Position numbers and translations under genes: made by a program
In this document: positions 35,459-42,026 of the stretch, one piece after another
How the letters are laid out: each line of letters begins with the position of its first letter
Numbering within the stretch: position 1 is the stretch's first letter
Notes under the pieces: model-generated
What the model saw: the letters and a program-made list of their open reading frames with translations, nothing else
Told to the model about the DNA's origin: nothing
Databases searched by the model: none
NCBI GenBank assembly: GCA_030753015.1
Contig: JASMDC010000001.1
Span: forward strand, 124,001 to 188,000
Source of the DNA: Candidatus Undinarchaeales archaeon
Lineage (GTDB): Archaea > SpSt-1190 > JASMDC01
Reading direction: 5' to 3'
DNA length: 64,000 bases

Positions 35459-36502
35459 TCATCCCTTCTCGGGAGCCCTCCCCCACTTGATTGCCGAAGC
35501 GGCCCACACGTAGCCGATGCCGGCACCCGTCGTCACCACGAGGGAACCGTCGGTGATGAGGCCCTGCTTCAGCCCCTCCTCTATGGAGATGATCTGGTCG
35601 TTCTGGCCGGTGTGGCCGTAGTCGGAGAGATACACGCTCTCCTTCTCCGTGAGGTTGAGGCTGTCGAGGATGAACTCGTGGGCGCTTCGCTTCATGTGAA
35701 TGATCGCAAGGTAGTCGATGTCTCCGGGATCGTACCCGGACCAAGTCACTGCGTCCCTGATGACGCCGACGAAGTTGTCGAGGGAGAGCTTCTCCAGTCG
35801 GTGCTTCATGTCCGACGGATCGACCACCTTGAGATTGAAGCGCCCGTTCCGCAGGTCGTCCTCGGTGAGAGGACCCTTGCACCCGCCCACGGGGACGATG
35901 ACGTCCTCGGAGAAGGAGCCGTCCGTCCGCAGGGCTGTCTCGAGCACGGTGTTGCGGTCGTGTCCCTTCACGAGGAGCGCGGCGGAGCCGGCAGCGCCAA
36001 GGTTATACATGAACCTCACCGAAGGATCCTTCATGTTGATGAAGTCACCGTTCCGGTACCCGCTCACCATAAGGACCGTATCCAGACGTTCGTCGGTGAG
36101 CATCATGGACTTCGCCACCTTGAGCCCGCCCATGAAGCTGCCGCACATGACGGACATGTCGAACGACCACGCCCTGTCCGCCCCGATGTTGTGGGCCACC
36201 TTTGGTCCTGCGAGCCACACTGGGTAGTCCTTGTGCTCGCCACCGAAGTAGATCACGGCGTCGATGTCCCTGGCGTCCAGGCCCGCACTGTCCAGCGTGG
36301 TCTCGGCCGCCCTTGTCGCCATGTAGCTAACCGTCTCCTCCGGCGATGGCAGCGGTTTTTGCCGAAACCCGAGCTTCCTCACCACGATGTCCTCAGGGAT
36401 GCCGGTGATATCCGCGACGCTCCCGGCGGTCATGACGTTCTTCGGGACGTACGTTCCCAGCGCCGCGATACCTACCTGTTCTCTCTTCTTCACCTTCGTC
36501 AC
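35459..36502 (-). CDS. KAS III/HMG-CoA synthase-like condensing enzyme
   Basis: 347 residues with the thiolase fold of FabH and archaeal HMG-CoA synthases. The catalytic Cys is in SFDMSVMCGSFMGGL (about residue 118), a His in IIHMKRSAHEFI and an Asn-bearing loop in SDYGHTGQND. The start is a GTG at 36502, overlapping the thiolase stop (GTGA). The N-terminus GIAALGTYVPKNVMT is normal for this family. In operon with a thiolase it may condense acetyl-CoA with an acyl-CoA. Sequence alone does not separate HMG-CoA synthase from a KAS III-like acyl-CoA synthase. Confidence 0.8.
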   Translation of the reverse strand: MTKVKKREQVGIAALGTYVPKNVMTAGSVADITGIPEDIVVRKLGFRQKPLPSPEETVSYMATRAAETTLDSAGLDARDIDAVIYFGGEHKDYPVWLAGPKVAHNIGADRAWSFDMSVMCGSFMGGLKVAKSMMLTDERLDTVLMVSGYRNGDFINMKDPSVRFMYNLGAAGSAALLVKGHDRNTVLETALRTDGSFSEDVIVPVGGCKGPLTEDDLRNGRFNLKVVDPSDMKHRLEKLSLDNFVGVIRDAVTWSGYDPGDIDYLAIIHMKRSAHEFILDSLNLTEKESVYLSDYGHTGQNDQIISIEEGLKQGLITDGSLVVTTGAGIGYVWAASAIKWGRAPEKG

Positions 36503-37686
36503 TCCTCACGCTCAAGGTACGCGGAGATGCCCTGTCCGCCGCCGATACACATTGTGGCGAGGCCCCGGAATAACTTCCGTCTCGCAATCTCGTGGAGGAG
36601 CGTCACGAGGATCCGCGAGCCGCTCTCCCCGATGGGGTGTCCCAGCGCGATCGCGCCGCCGTTGACGTTGACGCGTGCGGGATCGAGTCCGAGCTCCCTG
36701 AGCACCAGCACTGACTGGACGGCGAACGCTTCGTTCGATTCCGCGAGGTCGAAGTCGTCGATGGAGAGCCCATACCGCTCCATCAGGGCACGCGTCGACT
36801 CGATGGGCCCGTAGCCCATGATTGCAGGATCGCATCCCCGTGTGGTGAAGCCCTTGATTGTCGCCATCACAGGGAGGTCGAGCTCCTCCGCCTTGGCCCG
36901 GCTCGCGATCACCAGCGCGCTCGCCCCGTCGTTGATACCGGACGCGTTGCCCGCGGTGACCGTGCCGTCCTTCTTGAACACAGGTCTCAGGCGCGCGAGC
37001 GTCTCCATCGTGGTGTCCGGTCGGGGGAATTCGTCACTCGCGAACTCGAAGGGCTTGCGTCCCGGGACGGTGAAGTTCGCGATCTCGTTGTCGAACCGGC
37101 CCCCCTCCTGAGCCTTCCTGGTCTTCGCCTGGCTCTCGAAAGCGAAGCCGTCCTGCTCTTCGCGTGTGATGCCGTACCTCTCCGCGAGGTTCTCGGCGGT
37201 GATGCCCATGTGGTAGTCGTTGAAGGCGTCCCAGAGGCCGTCCTGGACCATTGAGTCCGCCATCTCCGCGTGGCCCATGCGCGCGCCCCATCGCGCGCTC
37301 TTCAGGATGTAGGGAGCCAGCGACATGTTCTCCATACCGCCTACCACGACGATGTTGGCATCCCCGCAGCGGATCGCCTGGAATCCGAGCTGGACGGCCT
37401 TCATACCGGAGCCGCACACCATGTTCACGGTGAAAGCGCTCTTGTCGTGTGGGATGCCCGATCCGATGGCCGCTTGGCGAGCGGGATTCTGGCCCGAACC
37501 CGCGGTGAGCACGTTCCCCATGATGACCTCGTCCATTACGGCGGGATCGATCCCGGCGCTCGCGAGGGAGGCTCTGATGCAGTGGGCACCGAGGTCGACG
37601 GCGGACACAGTCTTCAGGCTCTTGCCGAAAGAGCCAATAGCGGTCCTCTTTGCCGCCACGATCACGATGTCGTCAGAGATTTTCAT
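36499..37686 (-). CDS. Acetyl-CoA C-acetyltransferase (thiolase)
   Basis: 395 residues, full length for bacterial-type biosynthetic or degradative thiolases. The nucleophile Cys is in VNMVCGSGMKAVQLG (about 90). The catalytic His is in GGAIALGHPIGESGSRI and the second Cys in ATMCIGGGQGI. It joins two acetyl-CoA or cleaves 3-ketoacyl-CoA. The start ATG at 37686 is preceded by a strong AGGAGGT Shine-Dalgarno, unlike the leaderless genes elsewhere in the window. It resembles bacterial thiolases more than the archaeal thiolase/DUF35 pair; that is judged by eye. Confidence 0.93.
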   Translation of the reverse strand: MKISDDIVIVAAKRTAIGSFGKSLKTVSAVDLGAHCIRASLASAGIDPAVMDEVIMGNVLTAGSGQNPARQAAIGSGIPHDKSAFTVNMVCGSGMKAVQLGFQAIRCGDANIVVVGGMENMSLAPYILKSARWGARMGHAEMADSMVQDGLWDAFNDYHMGITAENLAERYGITREEQDGFAFESQAKTRKAQEGGRFDNEIANFTVPGRKPFEFASDEFPRPDTTMETLARLRPVFKKDGTVTAGNASGINDGASALVIASRAKAEELDLPVMATIKGFTTRGCDPAIMGYGPIESTRALMERYGLSIDDFDLAESNEAFAVQSVLVLRELGLDPARVNVNGGAIALGHPIGESGSRILVTLLHEIARRKLFRGLATMCIGGGQGISAYLEREE

Positions 37687-37706
37687 TCAGTCTACCTCCT
37701 GAGAGC

Positions 37707-38447
37707 CTAGACTACGAGGCCCCCATCGACCCCGATGACCTGGCCGGTCACGTAGCTCGCCTCATCGGAGGCCAGGAACAGGAACATCTTCGCCACATCC
37801 CCGGGGGAGCCCATGCGCCGCAACGGTGTCTTCTCGATCATCCTGTCGATGACCTTCTCGGGAAGGTCCTTCGTCATAGGGGTCTGGATGAAACCAGGAG
37901 CCACGGCGTTGAACCTGAGGCCCTTCTTCCCGAATTCCTTTGCCCACGAATAGGTCATACCGATGACCCCCGCCTTGGTGGCGGCGTAGTTGGTCTGACC
38001 CATGTTGCCGTACCGGCCTACCACCGACGAGGTGATGAGCACGACACCCGAGCCCCTCTCGACCATGCCGGGAGCGACTGACTGGGTCATGTTGAACACA
38101 CCCTTCAGGTTGACGTTGATGACGCGGTCCCATTGGTCCTCGGTCATCTTCACGAGCAGCGCGTCCGCGGTGATACCGGCGTTGTTTATGAGGACGTCCA
38201 CCCCGCCGAACCTCTTCTCAATGTCTTCAACGCACGCGGATATGTCGTCCCTGTCCGTGACGTCCAGCTTGCAGGGGACGATCCCATGGAGGGAATCCGC
38301 CGCCTCCTTCTCGAGCGACTCCAATCTCTCCTTGTTGACGTCGCATGCGATTACCTTGGCCCCCTCCTTAGCGAACAGAAGGGCAGTTTCCTTGCCGATC
38401 CCGGATGCCGCACCCGTTATGATGGTGACCTTGTCTTTGAGTCTCAT
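37707..38447 (-). CDS. FabG-like short-chain dehydrogenase/reductase
   Basis: 246 residues from the ATG at 38447, which has GGAGGTC 8-14 nt upstream. SDR motifs are TGAASGIGKETA (NAD(P)-binding), INNAGIT, the catalytic Ser in LITSSVVG, YAATKAG (YxxxK) and the end VTGQVIGVDGGL. It reduces 3-ketoacyl or oxidises 3-hydroxyacyl substrates. It is the first gene of the acyl-CoA operon; the transcript leader carries a hairpin with GGAGG. Confidence 0.92.
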   Translation of the reverse strand: MRLKDKVTIITGAASGIGKETALLFAKEGAKVIACDVNKERLESLEKEAADSLHGIVPCKLDVTDRDDISACVEDIEKRFGGVDVLINNAGITADALLVKMTEDQWDRVINVNLKGVFNMTQSVAPGMVERGSGVVLITSSVVGRYGNMGQTNYAATKAGVIGMTYSWAKEFGKKGLRFNAVAPGFIQTPMTKDLPEKVIDRMIEKTPLRRMGSPGDVAKMFLFLASDEASYVTGQVIGVDGGLVV

Positions 38448-38485
38448 CTTCTTGACCTCCAATCAGGACTGCACTTCATCGAAAG

Positions 38486-38508
38486 AAAGGAGGGTAGTAG
38501 CCTCCTTT
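38486..38508. promoter_or_regulatory. Leader hairpin of the acyl-CoA operon
   Basis: AAAGGAGG (38486-38493) and CCTCCTTT (38501-38508) form a perfect 8-bp stem with a 7-nt loop. It lies between the putative TATA box (GTTTTAATAG on the minus strand, about 38533-38542) and the SDR start. It could be an attenuator, an RNA-stabilising element, or on the plus strand a terminator followed by a T-run. Confidence 0.5.
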
Positions 38509-38629
38509 TTACCCCGGAGAGAATGGGACTTCTATTAAAACTTCCGAAAAATGTAAACGTATACATAATATTCAGTAGTTTCGAGACCACCTGGTGCTGA
38601 CCAGTTAGTATACTGAAGTTTCATATCTT

Positions 38630-39415
38630 ATGCGGTCTATTCACGTATCGTGTTTATCCATGGGCGAGCGTGGTCCGAGATCTAGTTTTACTGATATATC
38701 TTGTCCGAACGAGTCTTGCCGTGACTTCGGCCGTCCCGATCTTGGGAACATTGTCGGGAACGGTACCTACCGGACCAAGAGCGGCGTTGTGCGGAAGTAT
38801 ATCTGCCGTACATGCGAGCGGTCGTTCTGCGATCGGACACGGACGGCGTTCTTCGACCTGCGAACGAAGGACGAGAAGGTACTCATCGCGCTGAAGCTGG
38901 TGTTGAAGGGGATGGGTCTTCGCGGTATCGCCGAGGTCTTGGGTGTGAAGCTCGACTCGGTCCGGTTCTGGATCCGCAGAGCTGCGGAGCATGCGGACGA
39001 GGTGAACGACGTGCTCGTGAAGGACCTCAAGGTGTCCCGTGTCGAGCTGTGGACCTTCGTCAAAAAAAACGATTCCAGGAGTGGAAATTGAAGAGGATAG
39101 CGAGGGATGCTGGGTCTGGGTGAGCTTCGCTCCGGAGCACCGCCTCCTCCTCGCCCACATCGAGGGTCCGAGGAACCATGAGTCGGCGGACCTGCTCATC
39201 GACAGGACACACCGGGTGCTGTTCGGCGATGACGATAATGTCTGCCTCCCCCTGTTTGTGAGTGATGGTCTTTCGCTGTATACCACTGCTCAGTTCAAGC
39301 GATATCACTGGCTCCATCACTTCCCGCCGACGGGGCGGAGGGGACGACCGCGGAAGCCGGCCATGCCGCCGCGGCCCGGTCTCCGCTACGCACAGGCACC
39401 GGGGCCGGGTCGCTG
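38630..39415 (+). pseudogene. IS1-like transposase, frameshifted and truncated
   Basis: The first frame (38630-39091) has a zinc-ribbon (CPNESC...CRTC) and a helix-turn-helix (GIAEVLGVKLDSVRFWIRRA), the InsA-like part. It ends in RVELWTFVKK. The catalytic part continues in a second frame from the A-run at 39062-39069: WVWVSFAPEHRLLLAHIEG, LPLFVSDGLSLYTTAQ, TGRRGRPRKP, then GLRYAQ. After that the frame changes again and the protein is lost at about 39415. The DE pair normally before LWTF reads VE. Seven instead of eight A residues would restore the first junction. Confidence 0.8.
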
Positions 39416-39424
39416 GTGTTTCCA

Positions 39425-39568
39425 TCAGTTAATTAGAGGGTCAGCACCGAGGAGCTCGGCACCCAGCGAAAAGAGACCCATGTCGATGTTGCACTGCTGC
39501 GCCGAGTCGGCCGACGCGACGGGAACTGCGAGGAGGGCCATGAGCCCGATGAGCATGTATCCTTTCAT
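39425..39568 (-). CDS. Small secreted peptide, 47 aa
   Basis: MKGYMLIGLMALLAVPVASA is a textbook signal peptide. The mature part is about 27 residues (DSAQQCNIDMGLFSLG, then AELLGADPLIN) with a single Cys. A TATA-like TTTATTTTTAAATG lies 45-55 nt upstream. The mature NIDM.LFSLGAELLGAD has faint similarity to NIEM.DAFLALI.IEAD of the decayed repeat genes, so these may be one family of exported peptides. The role is unknown. Confidence 0.55.
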   Translation of the reverse strand: MKGYMLIGLMALLAVPVASADSAQQCNIDMGLFSLGAELLGADPLIN

Positions 39569-39670
39569 TTATGAACACTCCATGATTCGGTTCCCGATAT
39601 ACCCCGGGGAACATTTAAAAATAAATCCCGATGGTGGAATCCTCACGGACGGGACCCGTCGGAGGCCTGT

Positions 39671-40489
39671 ATGGTGTACGTGGAGTTAGACAGCTTGGGT
39701 GCCACGCTCGCAGGTGATGTGTTCGAGCCTGAGGACTATAACGGGGCCGCTGTCGTCCTGTGCCACGGGTTCGGCACTGACAGGACCGAGCTGTACGACC
39801 TCGCCGAGGCGCTCCAGGACGAGGGCTTCGTGGTGCTCGCGTACGACGGGAGGGCCCATGGCCAGTCGGGTGGTTCCTTCCACCTGGACACCATGGTCGA
39901 CGACGTACACGCCGCTCGCCGCTTTCTCGAGGACCATTACGACGTGGACAAGTGCGGTGTTTTCGGTCACAGCTTCGGCGGTTACCTTGCCGTCAGGGCC
40001 GCTGCCGAGACGGAAGGTTTCGACGCAACGGTCTCTTGGGCCACTCCCATATCCATCCGGGAGACCCTCAGGGACCTCCAGTGGAACTTCGAGTACATGA
40101 ACTGGTTCGTCGAGGAGTTCGCCGGGAGCCTCCATTATGCCTCCTCCTACCGCAAGATGAGGATCGACGACATGGGTGCGTTCCTTGGCGAGCTCTACGA
40201 CCGCGACCAGACGAAGATCACAGAGACCGTCTCCCGCCCGGACACGCCCCCGAGCACCTTCATCTACGGGGAACTGGACAAGGTCGTGAAGTACCGCCAT
40301 GCAGAGGAGATCGGAGGGGTACTCGGGGGCAAGGGCGAGCTCGTGACGGTGGCGGGCGCCGGCCACTCATGCCTCCGAAGTCACACGGAGCCCCCTTTCT
40401 ACCTGCCCGAGCCCTACTGTCCTGTGGCGCGGCGGCAGGTTTTCGACTGGGTGGTGTATGGTTTAAAGAATTATTTGACGGGCGGGTGA
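39671..40489 (+). CDS. Alpha/beta hydrolase
   Basis: 272 residues. VVLCHGFGTDRTELYDLA contains the oxyanion-hole HG motif. VFGHSFGGYLAVRAA is the nucleophile elbow with Ser in GHSFGG (about residue 100). An Asp follows in YGELDKVVKY and the catalytic His in VAGAGHSC. It lacks a signal peptide. The family includes esterases, thioesterases and peptidases. Its location beside the acyl-CoA operon makes a thioesterase role possible but unproven. The start is taken at the ATG at 39671. Confidence 0.85.
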   Translation: MVYVELDSLGATLAGDVFEPEDYNGAAVVLCHGFGTDRTELYDLAEALQDEGFVVLAYDGRAHGQSGGSFHLDTMVDDVHAARRFLEDHYDVDKCGVFGHSFGGYLAVRAAAETEGFDATVSWATPISIRETLRDLQWNFEYMNWFVEEFAGSLHYASSYRKMRIDDMGAFLGELYDRDQTKITETVSRPDTPPSTFIYGELDKVVKYRHAEEIGGVLGGKGELVTVAGAGHSCLRSHTEPPFYLPEPYCPVARRQVFDWVVYGLKNYLTGG

Positions 40490-40503
40490 GGGCCCGGCTC
40501 CAA

Positions 40504-40742
40504 GGGCACGGATAGCGCGCGCTCAGTAGCAGTTGTGAATGATCAGGGGAGTGATGAGCGATGCATAGTGGTCGCCGCCGGAAGGGCTGTGACCGGACCC
40601 ATCACCCAGCAGGTCGTAGGAGTCGGATGCGTATGAGTGCCAGGAACGCATCACACATCTCGATGTTCCACGACATCTCGACTATTGACGCGGGTGGTAC
40701 CCGTGCAGCTAATTATGGATTGGGGGATCGGTCGGAATCCCG
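40504..40742. repeat. ~240-bp direct repeat, copy 2
   Basis: Partner of 33903-34146. It lies between the hydrolase and the 3' end of tRNA-Thr. It is 5 nt shorter because of a deletion in the encoded peptide. Confidence 0.85.
40523..40676 (-). pseudogene. Small secreted-type protein gene, decayed copy 2
   Basis: From the ATG at 40676 the frame reads MSWNIEMCDAFLALIR, then a 5-nt deletion relative to copy 1 shifts the frame. In the shifted frame the remainder is intact: ASDSYDLLGDGSGHSPSGG, then DHYASLITPLIIHNCY and TGA at 40523-40525. Its conserved C-terminus and copy 1's intact N-terminus together define the original protein. Confidence 0.55.
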
Positions 40743-40810
40743 GATAACTTACTGGACCTGTGCACGATTATGTCGTCGAACTCCTTGGGAACTGCAACTG
40801 GTAAATGTAA

Positions 40811-40883
40811 GCCCCGGACGAGATTCGAACTCGCGACCTGCTGATTACAAGTCAGCCGCTCTGACCAGCTGAGCTACCGAGGC
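40811..40883 (-). tRNA. tRNA-Thr(UGU)
   Basis: The minus strand folds as a complete cloverleaf. The acceptor stem is GCCTCGG with CCGGGGC (one G-T pair), the D-loop TAGCTCAGCTGGTCAGAG, the anticodon stem GCTGA/TCAGC with loop CTTGTAA (anticodon TGT), and the T-arm contains GTTCGAATC. The following base (position 73) is T, and CCA is not encoded. No intron is present. Confidence 0.95.
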
Positions 40884-40946
40884 AGGGCACTTGGATGCGG
40901 TCATCCATAAAAAGCTACCGATGAGCGAGCGCGTAGATGGAGGATG

Positions 40947-41399
40947 TCACTTGAACAGCTTGCGCTCCATCTCGCGACACACGAGCGTCATGAGCTCGCG
41001 GAATGCATCCACGTTCCCGTGCCCGCTGGCCACTGTCTGGTAATCCTCCTCCATGTACCAGCGAAGGTCGCGGACCGTCGTGTCCACCCGCTCCCAGTCG
41101 AGCTCGGCAAGAAGATCGGCGAAGAACGCCTCGTCGGTCTTGAGCATGGAGAGCACCCACTCTGCGTGCTGCTCGGCAAGCGACTGTGCCTTGAGCGATT
41201 CGGGAAGCTGTCCCCGGCGGGCCAGCTCAACGGACAGCGAGCAGGCATCATCCAGCCCCTTCATCGTGGCGTGGAGCCGGAGGACGGCGGGGACGTTGAT
41301 GTCAGAACGCTCGTGCTCCACGTCACGGAGATGAGCGATGCGCTCGGTTACAGGAGCACACACCCTCATGACAAGGGCGAGGGAAATGCAGTCGACCAT
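40947..41399 (-). CDS. Uncharacterised helical protein, 150 aa
   Basis: From the ATG at 41399 (MVDCISLALVMRVCAPV). It is almost entirely helical, with repeated Leu/Glu patterns and the segment TDEAFFADLLAELDWERVD. No family was recognised. It follows the DUF5752-like gene by 8 nt, forming a two-gene operon. Confidence 0.6.
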   Translation of the reverse strand: MVDCISLALVMRVCAPVTERIAHLRDVEHERSDINVPAVLRLHATMKGLDDACSLSVELARRGQLPESLKAQSLAEQHAEWVLSMLKTDEAFFADLLAELDWERVDTTVRDLRWYMEEDYQTVASGHGNVDAFRELMTLVCREMERKLFK

Positions 41400-41407
41400 C
41401 GGAACCG

Positions 41408-41704
41408 TCAGGCCTCGAGCTTCTCGTCCACGGCCTGGCACAGCTTCGTCTTGATCATCTCGGGATTGCCGTCGAGTTCCTTGATCGCCTTGATCTGGTC
41501 GGCGAGGGAGTCGTCCTTCACCGCGCCGCGCACCCAGCTCTCGAAGTCGTTGCGGTTGTCCCGAAGATGGAAGAGCACGGCCTCGGTCTGGAGCTCTCTG
41601 AGGAGGTCACGGAACTCCTCGAGACTGCGAGCGATTGCGACGATGCGGTTGTCATGGGTCTTGAAGTAGAACTCCTTCCCCGGCGGCACAGAGTGCTCTG
41701 ACAT
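41408..41704 (-). CDS. DUF5752-like small protein
   Basis: 98 residues from the ATG at 41704 (MSEHSVPPGKEFYFKTHDN). The layout FYFKT...SLEEFRDLLREL...VLFHLRDNRNDFESWV...DDSLADQIK matches small archaeal DUF5752 proteins, which have a His and a DFxxW motif in the middle. The biochemical role is unknown. TATA-like TTTTAAAA about 26 nt upstream supports leaderless expression. A longer frame to 41755 is unlikely. Confidence 0.65.
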   Translation of the reverse strand: MSEHSVPPGKEFYFKTHDNRIVAIARSLEEFRDLLRELQTEAVLFHLRDNRNDFESWVRGAVKDDSLADQIKAIKELDGNPEMIKTKLCQAVDEKLEA

Positions 41705-42026
41705 ATTATGACTGTTGATGACAGGGATTTTAAAACCTTTCGACTTAGAGGGCATACGTCCTTTTTTTGATAAATTTTATTAAGAGATTTAGTTACAACA
41801 TGTAAGAAATACGCCGAAATGCTTAGACCTGAATAGTATTTCCGTTTCTTTACATGTGAGTGAAAAAAGGAAGGTTAATGCAACCTTATGATGTTAAGTT
41901 CGCATCTTGCGAGATGTGGGTATGCGACGGGATGTGGCGTGGGGATGCATTTTTTTATGAGCGCCATCGAGGAAATGAATTTAAATGGTCCCCGATGGGT
42001 CTAGAATACCTGTCAGGTGAATGAAC
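41705..42026. promoter_or_regulatory. AT-rich divergent promoter region
   Basis: Holds the minus-strand TATA box of the DUF5752-like gene, T-runs at 41761-41767 and 41950-41956, and on the plus strand TTTAAATGG (about 41980-41988) plus AGGTGA (42015-42020) for the giant surface-protein gene. Confidence 0.5.

Noticed and set aside
39062-39069. Programmed -1 frameshift as in canonical IS1
   Set aside because: The two frames differ by +1/-2, so a standard -1 slip would not join them; a one-base insertion is the simpler reading.
39063-39689. Long plus-strand frame after the transposase extending to 39689
   Set aside because: Only the part up to about 39415 matches a transposase; the rest is a random open frame across the peptide gene and the hydrolase promoter.
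40561-40872. 103-aa plus-strand frame
   Set aside because: It runs through the repeat and antisense through the tRNA; the protein-like end SRPADYKSAALTS is the reverse reading of the tRNA.
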